Notes: generated by a model from the letters alone, not told the origin. A stretch of 64,000 nt of DNA from Isoetes taiwanensis (GCA_021234155.1 JAJEKV010000014.1:20787513-20851512), one strand, 5' to 3'; counted from the stretch's first letter, positions 36,801 to 48,280 are shown. Numbers and translations are program-made.

Positions 36801-38428
36801 ACAAGCCTTTGAAATTCCTGCAAAGCCAGGCTGAGGTAAGTCCAAGGCAAGCTAGATGGTTGGACTTTCTTTCTCAATTTCATTTTCATGTTGAACATCT
36901 TCCCGGGAAAAAGAATCCTGTTGCTGATGCTCTTTCTAGGGTTCGGGAAGTAAATGTGATGGTTCAATGTGAAATTGCTTTGGTGTCACAGATTAAGCAA
37001 GCATATGACTTGGATGCCTATATTTTGAGTATGCAGCATCTATCCAAGTTACCTGATGCTTGGGATATCCAGAATGGACTCTGGTATCATAAGGGACGTA
37101 TTTATGTTCCTGCTGTGGACACTTTGAGAAAGCAATTGTTGAGCGAATTCCATGATGCACCTTATGCTGGGCATGGAGGTGAATGGAAAACATATGAATC
37201 GCTCAAGAGAATATTTTACTGGCCTAGCTTGAAGGAGGATGTGCAGGAATATGTGAAAGTCTGTGAGACTTGTCAGCAGGTTAAAGCGGATCGAGGCAAG
37301 ACTCCAGGGCTTTTGCAACCTCTGCCTGTGCCAGAGGAGAGGTGGAGTGAAATCTCTATGGATTTCATTGTAAAGTTGCCTCGTACTGTGCATCACTATA
37401 CTCAGATACTTGTCATTGTGGATAGGTTGACGAAGTATGCACGCTTTATACCTCTGACAAAGAATGCTGATGGCTTGACGGTGGCCAAGGCTTATATGCA
37501 GCATGTATTCCCTATCTTTGGATTACCCAAAGCTATTGTAAGCGATCGAGATGTGAAATTCACTGGGAATTTCTGGCGCGAATTGTTCTCTGCATTAAAG
37601 TGCACTCTTCAGTTCTCTAGTGGAGATCATCCAGAAACGGATGGGCAAACTGAAAGAGTGAATCAAATTCTAGAGGATATGCTGAGATCTTATGTGGCCA
37701 CTCAGCAATCCAGATGGGAGGACTATTTGCCAATTGTGGAGTTTGCTTACAATAATGGGTTCCAACAAAGCATCAAGACTAGCCCGTTTGTGGCTATATT
37801 TGGGAGAAATCCCAGAGGACCTGTATCGCTTGGTTTTGATGGGCTGAAAACTGATGCTGCTATAAGTATGCTTGAAGGCATGGATGTGACACTTGGGTTG
37901 TGTCAATTGCATATGAGACAGGCCCAGGATCGGGCAAGGGCACGTGCCAATTTGTCAAGAGCCCCGATCGAGCTGCATGAAGGTTAGATGGTGTACCTTC
38001 GTGTGGTCTTTCCTGCAAATCTGAAAAGAAAAGCAATATTGCCATTGCTTGCAGGAAAGAAACCAAAGCTCTCCCCAAGATACAGTGGTCCTTATAAGAT
38101 TTTGAAGAAATATAGTGATGTTGCCTTCAAGTTGCAACTCCCACCGAATGTGGACATTCATCCAGTTTTCCATGTGAGCCAGTTGCGGCCAGCTCTGGGG
38201 AAAGCTGCGAATGTTGTGCCTTCACAGGAACACATGGTGGAGTTGGATAGAATCCCTACCCCTGAAAGAATATTGAATTCCCGAATAGTGCGGATCCGCC
38301 AAAGAGACCAGATGGAATTTCTGGTGAAGTGGAAGCATAGACCTGTCTCAGAGGCGACGTGGGAGAGTCGTCGTTTCATGACTCAATATCCGGATGTTAT
38401 GGCTCAATGGTCTGGAGCCGATTCTTGA
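33833..38428 (+). pseudogene. gag-pol: gypsy gag-pol polyprotein, one frame with two internal stops
   Basis: A single reading frame of about 1531 codons is interrupted only by TGA at 36497-36499 and TAG at 37985-37987. Domains in order: gag core (residues ~130-260, around [16 protein letters not shown]); CCHC knuckle [14 protein letters not shown] near residue 340; aspartic protease with [10 protein letters not shown] near 425, where DCG replaces the usual D-S/T-G; reverse transcriptase with catalytic FLDD at 779-780; RNase H, just after the TGA (YTDACGYAIGAVL); integrase with an HHCC zinc finger and a D,D,E core (SMDF, VSDRD, ETDGQTER); and, after the TAG, a chromodomain (FLVKWKHRPVSEATWE). 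Both stops also occur in copy 1. Otherwise the frame is undamaged. The protein would package, reverse-transcribe and integrate the element, with chromodomain-guided targeting to marked chromatin. Confidence 0.93.
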
Positions 38429-38440
38429 GGACAAGAATCC

Positions 38441-38452
38441 CAGGGGGGGGAG
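38441..38452 (+). promoter_or_regulatory. Polypurine tract
   Basis: A run of eight G followed by ag directly upstream of the 3' LTR (TGTTA at 38456). Its position and composition fit the plus-strand priming site of an LTR retrotransposon. Confidence 0.75.
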
Positions 38453-38455
38453 TAA

Positions 38456-40234
38456 TGTTATGCCTAAATATTTTGCAGACCATTGTTTGAAATTTGGCAT
38501 GCATGCTAATGTTGGCATAATAGAAGGTTCTATGGTAGTTGTGCCGTAGACGTGTTAGGGTCGCATGTATTCTCTAGCCTAAGTAAATGGTGCACCTTAA
38601 TAGATCTTCGGCTAGGGCGTAACGGGATCCGTGCAGTTAGTAAGCAGGGTCACAACTTTGCTTGTTGCATGGAGCCGTGTGATAGTTAGCTTTGAATGGC
38701 TAAAACGCCATTGGGCATTTGAGGGTTAAATGACCCATAAGACTATCACATTGTTATAGCCATATGTGGCAATGGTTTTAAAGGCCATTGTTCATAAGGT
38801 TTATAAATGGTTTAAAAACCATTGGGGTCAAAAGGTGAGCACCGGAATAATGGGTGGTGCCACCTACGGCTGTCTGTTACAGCCATGAGCTCGGGTTGAG
38901 GCAGCGGAGGTCTGCCGAACCGGGTGCAGGTCAAACCGGCTGCTGCCACGATGCCACGTGGCTTTGCCACGGTGGCAGGAGATTAAATCAAGAGCAGGCC
39001 GGATTTGCGGAGGACAGCGGAGAAGGGAGAGCAGGCCGGATTTGGGGTTGCAGAACCAAATAACAAACCGGAAGGCTGGAGGCTAAGAACAGCTACAGAG
39101 AATCGGAAACGAAGCAAGAAGGAGTTAACTAATTGCAGAAAGCAGTAGCAATCTGTAAGGAGGTATTGGTACCTGCTGGACTACGTGTTGCAGCAAGAAG
39201 CTTATTCTGGTGAGTCTTGTGCTGGATTAACCGGCATGCCCTCTGGGCGTATCTACTGTAATGAATATGGAGATAAGGACTACCGGAATTGTTGTGCTTC
39301 ATGGGAAGAGTGTAGGTTTGTGGATGGAACCGGAATCACTCTAAAACCAATACCCCCGTGTTGTTGACTCACTTCTCTCTGAAAGCTCTGTAGTGTAAGC
39401 TGGGATAAGCCCGGGGTGTCTTATCCAGTCTTGGTGGACAGCAGGTTGCAGTAGCAACCAGAGGATGCTGCCCTTGGCCTCTTTATTCTAATCTCTTCTC
39501 CTCTGTATTGTAACAGGTGTAGGCCTGTTCCCTTGAGAGACCTCTTATTGCTAGTGAGATGGATGCTTAGTGCTGGTATGGGACGGTACTAAGTAGATGT
39601 CAACAGTCTGGTACTATAAGAGTGTCTCGTTACACTCTGCACATACGATTTATGATCGTGAGCTTTTATGAGCATCCTTGCAGAGTAGATAAACACTGAG
39701 TGTTTATCATATGGGAGTTTTTATGCATAGCATGTATGTGGATGAGCAAGGCTTATCTTGATAAGAACCATTGGCGTTGGTGAGGCGAAGCTCTTCACTG
39801 GTATGGGACGGTGATGGGTGGAACCAACAGTCTAACAGCCTAGGGTCTTATGTTGCTTGCTGTTTCTCCCTTACACTGGATCCACCAGCGCGGGGGTTCT
39901 AGACGACGTACTGTCTAGATATGGTGGGGAGTGTCTGCTTGGCAGACACTGGTGGATTCCATATGTGTGTTCTTGCAGTCCGTTAGTCGTTGCTTCATGT
40001 TGACACTACTGGATAACTTTCATGCATGCTACTAACACGTGTAAGCTTGTGCAGGCTGTTTGATAGCTGGCGGGGCATACGTGTGTCTATAGTTATCTTT
40101 GTGTCATCTTGTTATCTGTATACGTGGCTTTCATGTATATAGCCTCGTGGGAGGCAGTACTTGTTCTGTGTACTCTGATGGTTTGATGTGAATACAAATC
40201 GAAATTTTTGGTACTAAAATTTTGGTTCGTAACA
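38456..40234 (+). repeat. 3' LTR (1779 bp)
   Basis: Begins TGTTATGCC and ends TTCGTAACA, giving TGTTA/TAACA inverted termini, and is followed by the aaaca target duplicate. Inside it are an inverted repeat caatggttttaaa / tttaaaaaccattg (38770-38824), a 60-codon Cys-rich frame (39185-39367) and a TATA-like site near 39613. Confidence 0.92.
39613..39638 (+). promoter_or_regulatory. Possible LTR promoter: TATA-like box plus hairpin
   Basis: ACTATAAG (39613-39620) is followed by a perfect 7-bp stem, agagtgt (39619-39625) and acactct (39632-39638), with a 6-base loop. A TATA box in the second half of the LTR could start the genomic transcript. This is positional inference only. Confidence 0.25.
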
Positions 40235-40480
40235 AAACACGCCGCCACTAGAAGAATAATCATGTGCACCATATCCATACTCCACTCCATGAGCTGCAGC
40301 CAACACATGAGCAACACTGCTGGTCTAAGTACTAAAGGCCTAAAAACAAAATGCTGCATAAAATGCCATAATTTTTGCACCAACCTTCCAGAATGATAAA
40401 TCCCCACACCAAACCAGTAGAAGTAACCATTAAGGGGAGTCAGATCATAAGCATTAAGACATATATGAAACCTTTCCATG
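40235..40480 (-). pseudogene. DeSI-like PPPDE isopeptidase, 5' part
   Basis: On the minus strand, 40480-40387 reads CLNAYDLTPLNGYFYWFG then VGIYHSG, the N-terminal core of plant DeSI-like proteins, in which the His of the H-S-G segment is catalytic. An intron-like gap follows, then after ctgcag the next exon (40293-40235) reads HGVEYGYGAHDYSSSGGVF. This exon is cut by the retrotransposon exactly at the VF codons: the aaaca target duplicate is part of them, and EVEPRNC continues at 27017 on the other side. The first exon-intron phase does not join cleanly to the second exon, so a small indel is likely near 40385-40392. The true N-terminus was not identified. Confidence 0.72.
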
Positions 40481-42010
40481 CCCCTGCTAACGGTACTGGT
40501 CTGGAAGCTTTGCTTCGAAGCAAAGCTTTCTATCATAACTTGGTTATCCCTCTATTTCTGCATCCGATGCCTCTCTTCCTCTTTTCTGGCAAGGCACAAA
40601 GAAGTGGCACATAGATCTGCGGCTGGTTGAGCCATCAAAGATTGCTTGAAGAGCAAGAAAGGGGAAGGCTATGCAAGAAGAAAGGGACATCACTTTTTTT
40701 CAATTTTTTTTTTTCAAAGACACATGTCGTTCTCACGCTTTTTCCTGGGGCAGAAATATTACTGTCAAATATAAAATGATACTGCTTTATATATGTATTG
40801 ATAAGGTTTAGGATGTGGGTTTGGTACATACCCCCATCCATGGATGTCTATGGATGGCCACCTTAATCCCATCTATCCGTTCAAAAGGGGAGCAGTCAAG
40901 ATGCGGCGGAGTCATGGATAGGGTCATGCGTGGGGCATGCACCATGCCTCTGGGCCGTTGGATCAAAGAGGAAGGCAAAATCTTGATCGTCCAATGTGGC
41001 TAGGAAGGTGCATAGAAGGTGAATGGGGGCTTTTGATCTAGGCTATTGATGAAACAAAGGGGCAAGGATCTTGATCGTTGAAATTTTTGTAACAAAGTGT
41101 CGCGAATCCTAGCCATTGAATCAAAAGGTGTGAGCAAAGGGGGAGGAGAAATCCTAGCCATTAATTTTCTTTTTTTAAATTACAATTTCTTTATATTAAA
41201 AGAGGTAAGGTGGCACCCTTATTTAATAAAAAGGTAGTGAGGTGGCAAAGCATTTATGGATGGACTTTCTTGGAAGCTTCCTTTCTTACATTGCCATCAA
41301 ATGGCCATAACTTGCAGTAGAGGAGTCGCTTGAAGGTGGGGCCCACGCCTTGGATTCCTCTCATCGAGAGCTTTCCAATGAGTAGGGCCTTGACATCGTT
41401 CCGTCGTAGTTGGAGCCAATGTGATTGAACTCTCGGAATGTTCCTGAAATTTTGGGATCTTGCGGAATCTATGGTAATTGAAGAGATTCTAGGGGAATCT
41501 TCATGGGATCTTAGAGAATCTAGAGGAATCTGCTCAATGCTTCTCCAACCAAAAGGCTCCAAACTACAAGTTTAAGGTTGCTCCCATAGTCTCTTCAGAC
41601 CACATCCACATTAAAATAAGAGTACAACACCGCTGTAACTTATAGTAAGACTAAGATTGTAAAACAATGCAAAAATAGATGCACTTAATATTTAAGGCTT
41701 AACTCCTTCATCGGCATCTGCAATTAGATTAGAAAGCCTACTTGTACAATGTCTCTACAAATTAGAATAATATAAACTATTTTTTAATCTATGCCCTATG
41801 GAATGCCCAACAATGCTAGACATGTTTTCTAATATAGACATAATTAAAGAGTTCACAAAGTGCTTCTGCCTTCAGTGTGAGTATCCCACATTCCACAAAC
41901 ATCATATCATAGGGAGTTTTGCATTTTTGTTCCAAGTTTAGACCGAAATAATTTCTTTTGAACTTTCTCAACCTTTTTTTCAAGTCCCCAATATCAATCC
42001 AGGACCCCAT
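40481..42010. other. Intergenic region upstream of the DeSI gene
   Basis: AT-rich sequence with T-runs (40690-40720), direct reiterations of gaatcttcatgggatctt-like words near 41450-41535, and no conserved frame. It may hold the DeSI promoter and 5' UTR. Confidence 0.4.
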
Positions 42011-43800
42011 ACTTCACATTCTAGAATGGGGCTCGCATGAAAACGACAAGAACCTCTAGATAGGCTTCTCATTCATCTCAGCAGATTTTCTACAATGGTG
42101 GATCGTGGGTAGCCGCACACATGCGAACTACCCACGAAGAAAAATAAAGGGAATGTCCAATTATACAACTTGGACCCCATGAAATACAATGCTAATAGAT
42201 GTTTGGTTTGTGTACCTGCCGAAAGCTTATCACCGGGATTAAAAAGCCCTGCCCTTTTGGGTTTTCGAGGAAAAACCCAAGTGATAAGCCTTCGGCAAGG
42301 GGCTTGGACAAACGTAACGCTGAGAATTCGCTCCCAAAAAACCCACGAATGGAGAATTCGAAGCTGCTGCCGCTTGCCAACCTGTACCTGCACATCACCA
42401 ACACTAGAACAAATCTGACAAAACAAACCTCCAAAAGTGGAGGGGCTAATCACGCGTGCCACGCAACAACAAAACAAAAACCTCTTCAAATAGAGGGGCT
42501 GGTCACACGTGCCAGGCGACAAATATATTAAACAATTAAGGGGGGAAGGTGGGTTTCAAAGAATAGAGAATAAGGTACTGCTGAGAGAGAAGAGGAAGCG
42601 CCGATGAGACGTTGATGAAGAACCTCGCCTAATATAGCGATCTCCCAACCAGAGAAGGCATGCAATGCATGCATGCGAGACATGCATGCTCGCCCCCTCT
42701 AGAATTTTGATCCGAGAGCTCGTATCGATGAAATTTTAGAATGGGGCTCGCGTGAAAACGACAAGAACCTCCCGAATAGAAGAGAACTTCCTTATCAAAA
42801 CGGGATCGAGGACGAAGGTCAAAGGATTATGGCTAAAGAAGAGGCAAGGCCAAGAAAGGACATGCCACAACATGAAAGAAACACCAAATTGGTCAATCCA
42901 AGCAGGCAGAAGCCCCTCCTCTGCATGGTTTCAAAGAATAGAGAATAAGGTACTGCTGAGAGAGAAGAGGAAGAGCCGATGAGACGTTGATGAAGAACCT
43001 CGCCTAATATAGCGATCTTCCAACCAGCGAAGGCATGCAATGCATGCATGCGAGACATGCATGCTCGCCCCCTCCAGAATTTCAATCCGAGGGCTCGGAT
43101 CGATGGGATTCTTTTCAAGCTAAAATTCTATATCTCTGCTTTGACACATCTATGTTGCATTGCATACAATGCTTTGAGGCCTCGGTTTACTTTGTGCTCC
43201 ACTGCTTGGTTCCAATTTGGACTCTTATCCACTGGTATCCCAAGTTACTTGTAGATATTGTTAATTTCTACAAGTTCACCTTGAAAATAGAACTTTAACT
43301 GATCAGTCTTGTTTGCTCCAAACACAACCACTTTGGTCTTACCCATGTTGACTTGCATGTCTTTTGCATCATAAAATAATGAAAGTTTATCCAAATGCCT
43401 TTGCAACCCCTATATGGTCTAGATAGCAATACCACATCATCAGCATATAAAAGTAGCATAAGAACATACCCATAGGCGCCCCATCTCCACCATGGTCCCG
43501 CATCCAGCATTCAAGTTGGTCTATAAAAAGACCAAATAATGTAGGCGATAGAGGACACCCCTGTTTTACTCCCGCATTGCTCTCCACAACATCATTACAA
43601 GATTTTACATATGGAAAGGACAATAAGATCTATCAAGCTATGAGCACTATTCATTGTTCAATGATTGCGAACAAGTGGGGACATGGCAAAATAGCTTGCT
43701 ACTCTAAGGAAACTTTAGCACCTTCAATTTCTCTCCACAAAGCAGGCAGATACAACCACTTCATCTGGATAAGATTGCAAGGCTAGTATGACAAACCCTT
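42010..43800 (-). mobile_element. Second LINE family, 3' half (RT fragment and 3' UTR)
   Basis: Minus-strand frames 43623-43387 and 43510-43295 encode reverse-transcriptase motifs SNAGVKQGCPLSPTLFGLF and LLYADDVVLLSRPYRG, from a LINE different from the one in the LTR. Downstream on that strand is non-coding DNA with two direct copies of an approximately 190-bp unit (from 42552 and 42927, spacing about 375 bp), each with a palindromic GCATGC cluster. A 3' region follows with a hairpin-like motif near 42236-42285. No endonuclease domain is seen, so the element is 5'-truncated or rearranged. A related 3' part lies in plus orientation at 53800-54390. Confidence 0.7.
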
Positions 43801-44454
43801 TTTTGTTGCTTTCATATAGCTTTCCAACTGCTTGTCTGTATTCAACATGAATACTCCTTCCAAAGGAGTTATCTAGGTAGCTCTGTAAGCTAGGTAGTCG
43901 GCTGGAATTGTATATTAGTATCGAATCTAGTTATTTCGGAAGTCATACCGCCAGAAGACGAAAATAGCCACTTGGAGCAACGGTGGCAAGCATGCAGAGG
44001 ATAACCCAGGATTAGATAATCCAGGACAGATAACCCAAACCCATGGAAGCCAAAAACACCAAATCGTATTAAATTAATTTTCTACAATTTTTGGATACTT
44101 GGGATTTTTTTTTCCGGCATCTAAACTCCTTAACATCTTAAGAAATAGGGCTAAAAAGAATTCAAAAAAAAGATTTTGACCAAACCTGAAAATCCCTAAT
44201 TAAGAATATTGATGATTGATTGATTGATATCACATTATGCATAGAACGTTGAGTAAACTATTTTTTGGGATAGTTTTCTTTGTTTCTCGTTGGCCGACAA
44301 AAGAGATTATTTTAGGGCAAAGATGTTATTTGAACTGGATTAGAGCAAAATGTTTGTGCAGGCGGCAAATGTGAGTTTGAACAGTCTTCAAATCTGAATC
44401 AAGGTATTGACGGAACCGCATCATAGCACAAGCTTTGGGAAACGTTTCCCTCTC
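43801..44454 (+). promoter_or_regulatory. APE2 upstream region
   Basis: About 650 bases between the LINE fragment and the APE2 start codon. It contains a short GATT microsatellite near 44209 and T/A-rich DNA. The first ATG in a good coding context is at 44455. No clear TATA box can be assigned. Confidence 0.4.
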
Positions 44455-47400
44455 ATGAAAATAGTCACCTATAATGTCAATGGACTGCGTGCGCGCGTGC
44501 AGTCTTTCAAAACTCTTCGAAATTTCCTGGATTCGCTAGATGCAGACATTGTATGCCTCCAAGTAGGTCTTTTTTATTGTATAAGCTAAAATATTTTGCT
44601 GTTGCCATTTACATTGTTGCTCAATTGTTTTAGGAGACTAAAATTTCCAGACAGGAGCTCACTTCAGGAATAGCCATAGCTGAAGGTTATGAATCATTTT
44701 TCTCGTGCACCCGTACTGTTAAGAAAGGGCGTGTTGGATATTCTGGTATTTTTTTTAACGCTGCACATACAATAGCAATGACAGTGGAAATGCATCGTTT
44801 TGTCTAACCAACTGTTAAGATTTCTACTTCGCTGGCAAGTGACACAGATGTTACTTTAAAATATACTTTCACAAATAACTTATATTTTGCCTGGAGAGAT
44901 TGCGAATGTATTGGTGAAATTGATTTAAAGGAAATGCTTTTTTATTCTTCTTATTTGCAGGAGAAATGAATGTATTGATTTAAAGAAAATGTCTTTTTCT
45001 TCTTTTTATCTCAGGTGTTGCTACCTTCTGCCGTGTTGGTTGTACCCCTTCTGAAAGCCCAATTCTGCCTGTCGTGGCAGATGAAGGCTTTACAGGTCTT
45101 TTGCATATGCCACAATCAGGCCAACTAGAAGATGATAAGGCTCGAGTTGGCTGCTATAATGAAGTTCTAAGCATGGAAGGTTTCACAAAGCAAGATCTTT
45201 TGAATCTTGACAGTGAAGGCCGTTGTCTTGTAACTGACCATGGAGCTTTTGGTAAGCATAAACAAATTGCAACTTACGAAGTACTAATATTTAAGCCATG
45301 TAACTTGTAGTGTTGTTCAACATATATGGACCAAATTCTGGATGTGAAGATTTGGATCGTCAACAGTTCAAGTTAAACTTTTTTAAGGTCCTACAGGTAT
45401 ATGATGTTCTTATATATCTTTGTTCTATGTTGCATTGCATTTCACATTGTTTACGTGTGTGATATGAGCAGAAAAATAGTTAATAAATGAATGATGCTTC
45501 AACTAAAGAAAATATAACCCGTTCATTTTATTGAGCAGTAGATGCCCATAAGCAACATCAACGACAGTCCCCATTTTAGAATCCAATGCGCTTTAGAATT
45601 AAGTACAATGAGTGCCATATTCAATTTAGGAAAATCAATGCCTTTCATTGTTTCTAAACAGCTCTTTCTTTCATGGCTTGTCTATATCAAAATTTTAGGC
45701 ATATATAGTTTTGCTTATACGCAGTGCAGATGGCAAAGTCTTTTAAAACAAGGCAGAAGAATCATAGTAGTTGGAGACTTCAACATTAGCCCATTTGCTA
45801 TTGATTCCTGTGACCCAGGGCCAGCATTTGAGAATAATCTGTGAGTATTTCAGATTTATTTAGTCCGTGCTTGTTTTCTTGGTGAATTTATGGATTGTGT
45901 TGAACCCGCAGATCGCGGAAATTACTAAGGTCTTTGTTGGAGTCTGGTGGAGGTTTCTTCTCCGATGTTTTCCGAATCTTCCATCCTGATAGGTACAGTC
46001 CTCGAATCATCAACTCTCTTAAAAAGAACAATGCCATTATTTTGCTGTAAAAGCAACTCTTATATATGGAGTAAGATGTGAACCTGCAAGCTCATTCCTC
46101 AACTATGAGATTATAAGGAACTGCCATTGCACTCTATAGAGCACCTTAACACTGTAGGTTTGCGAGAATAGTATCAGTTACTTGCACCCTGCAGTGTTCA
46201 GCATATTCCATTGTTTTAAGCTTGGTTTAATACTTGATTATATTGCAAAACCTCTATAAAAATGACTCACTTTTCTTGGCCGATATTGTTGCAGTTGAAG
46301 CATGACCATAAGAGATTTATGCTGTTTGATGCTTTGTTTAGAAGTATTATGCTGCGTCAATTGCATTCATTCTCTTGAGCTTACTTGACATGTCACATAT
46401 CATTTTTTCTATATTGCATCTCACATGCTTGAATATATTGCCAAATGCAGAAAGGAAGCCTATACATGCTGGTCTCAAGCCTCAGGAGCGGAGGAGTTTA
46501 ATTATGGGACACGCATAGACCTTATGTTAGTATCTGGTCATTGTGTGCATGGAGAGAGCAGCAGTGATGGTATAGGTCATAGCTTTGCAAAATGCCAAAT
46601 TGTAGACTGTGACATTCTTCATGCATTCAAACGTTACAAGCCAGATTCTCTTCCAAGGTGAGCTTTCAGTAGTGTCCATAAATTATGGTTGTCCTACATT
46701 TTATTCCTATTCCCCCCTTTAACTAATGTCAATTTCATACATGAAGATGGTCAGGAGGGAGGAGTATCAAATTAGATGGCTCAGATCATGCACCTGTTTA
46801 TATGCAACTCAAGGAATTACCTTCAGTAATCCTTCATGATGTTCCTCCACTAGCTGCTCGTTACAGGGCAGAGCTACGTGGCCGGCAGCAAACCATTGGT
46901 ATTCACACTTATATGCACTGGTGTAGATTCATGCTGTAGGTTACATTAACACTACCTATAGAACACATGCACAATTCTATTAGCCTCTCTTAACACTGGG
47001 CATATATATATATTTCTTTATTTCTGTTAGGAAAAGAATATTTTGCTACGGCATTCACATTAAATGCATTCCAATTTTTGAACGAGTCGGTTCTGGATGA
47101 ATGGTGAATACCTTAAAGGCGACCATATGTGCAACTATTAGAAGCTGAACTCTATCTTTGCATGAAATGGCGTTAAATCTTGATAGCATGAGGTCCAAGA
47201 ACTGCTCTGGTTATGTGCAGTACTAATCAACGGCACCAAAGCCAGGCTATGTGCTGACCTGAGAAATTGTTAGCATGGGAGGAACAACACCAGTATTACT
47301 TGCACAAAGGTTGAGATATAAGGGAAATGAAGTATTGGGCTACAGGCCATAAAACAGAAAACTCAGACGTTTACATAGATTTCTTCTGCATTCTTGTTAA

Positions 47401-48280
47401 TAAATTAGTCCATTTGGACGTATGGTAGACAATTTTTCTGATAGATTTCAATTTTCCTTGCTAAACTTGGCTTTCACATACATTGAAGTGCGATAGTAGT
47501 TGTCCATTTCCTTGCCTTATTATTTTCCTTGTGCATGCATGTTGACAGACTAACACTTTTGGCTCCTTCAGTTTCTCTTTTGCAGAAGCCAGAAAAGACC
47601 AAGAAATTGGAGCCATATGATGTGGAATGTAGTGGGCAGCAGACAAATTCCAGAAACGTACATGCCTCCGAAGACAATGCTTGTGCATTACGAACAGGAG
47701 GTTATACAGAGAAAGGGAGCATTTGTTTTAGTAAGAAAGATGGAAGGTTATTTCAAAGCAGCTTGCGCCAGTTTTGCACCACCCGATCTTTGGTAAAACA
47801 TGGTGAAAGAAAACTGTTAGAAGTGCAAGATCAACAAGTTGATGCCCAATTGTTAGCATCTGGAGGAATGGAACCTAAAAGCCACCTTCATGTGACTGAC
47901 ATAACTAAAAACGTCATTGAAGAAGTTGGAAGTGAGAATCAGGATAACAAGTCAGTTAATGCAGCTGCGGAATGGAAAAGAATTAAGCAACTAATGGCCC
48001 AAAGTACCCCACTTTGCAAAGGCCACAAAGAACCATGCGTTGTCCGGACAGTCAAGAAGTCTGGACCAAATGTTGGGCGTAGCTTCTATGTTTGTGCTCG
48101 TGCAAAGGTTGAAATTTATGCAAGTTTCATGTTCCCTTATTAAGTGCTGAATCTGACTGACTTATTTTGTTTTGTGTCCTTGTTGGATAGGGTCCAACTA
48201 CAAATGCCCAAGCTAGATGTGACCATTTTGAATGGGCAGTTGCCAATTCCAAAGGGAAGAGGAAAGAAGTATTTGATTAG
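44455..48280 (+). CDS. APEX2: DNA-(apurinic/apyrimidinic site) endonuclease 2
   Basis: APE2 is an exonuclease III-family AP endonuclease and 3'-phosphodiesterase in base-excision repair and ATR signalling. Ten exons join in phase: 44455-44562, 44634-44745, 45015-45251, 45311-45396, 45725-45840, 45912-45992, 46451-46657, 46747-46898, 47572-48107 and 48191-48280. They give 574 codons, near the usual plant length. Catalytic residues are present: N7 in [15 protein letters not shown]37 at the start of exon 2, Y158 in FNIYGPN, D199 and N201 in VVGDFN, and D329/H330 in GSDHAPV. The C-terminus is a GRF zinc finger: C515 and H518 in CKGHKEPC, C541 in FYVCARAK, C555 in ARCDHFEW. This finger binds single-stranded DNA in APE2. 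QSSLRQFC (428-435) resembles a PCNA-binding PIP box but lacks the second aromatic. Exons 1-7 are duplicated in damaged form at 18063-20202. All junctions are GT-AG. Confidence 0.95.

Larger units (their letters stand above)
27023..40234 (+). mobile_element. Ty3/gypsy chromodomain retrotransposon with nested LINE, copy 2
   Basis: It is bounded by a 5-bp target-site duplication aaaca (27018-27022 and 40235-40239). The LTRs open with TGTTA, and the 3' LTR closes with TAACA. It comprises a 5' LTR broken by a LINE, an altered tRNA-Met primer-binding site near 33790, one long gag-pol frame (33833-38428), a G-rich polypurine tract and a 1.78-kb 3' LTR. Without the LINE the element is about 8.2 kb. 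The order RT, RNase H, integrase, C-terminal chromodomain places it among Ty3/gypsy chromoviruses. The two LTRs are nearly identical apart from CAG/CTG-type discrepancies, which suggests a recent insertion. It lies in a coding exon of the DeSI-like gene, antisense to it. Confidence 0.93.
26186..46651. repeat. Copy 2 of the ~20.4 kb duplication
   Basis: Starts at actcgataaaatacacc (26186), which is the first base of the window in copy 1, and ends inside APE2 exon 7 at ccagattctct. Within it the gypsy interior and APE2 exons read cleanly. The nested LINE and the 5' LTR still show dropped or altered CAG/CTG sites, seen by comparing the two LTRs of this same element: gtcaacatcggtac at 33141 versus gtcaacagtctggtac at 39599. 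Confidence 0.92.
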
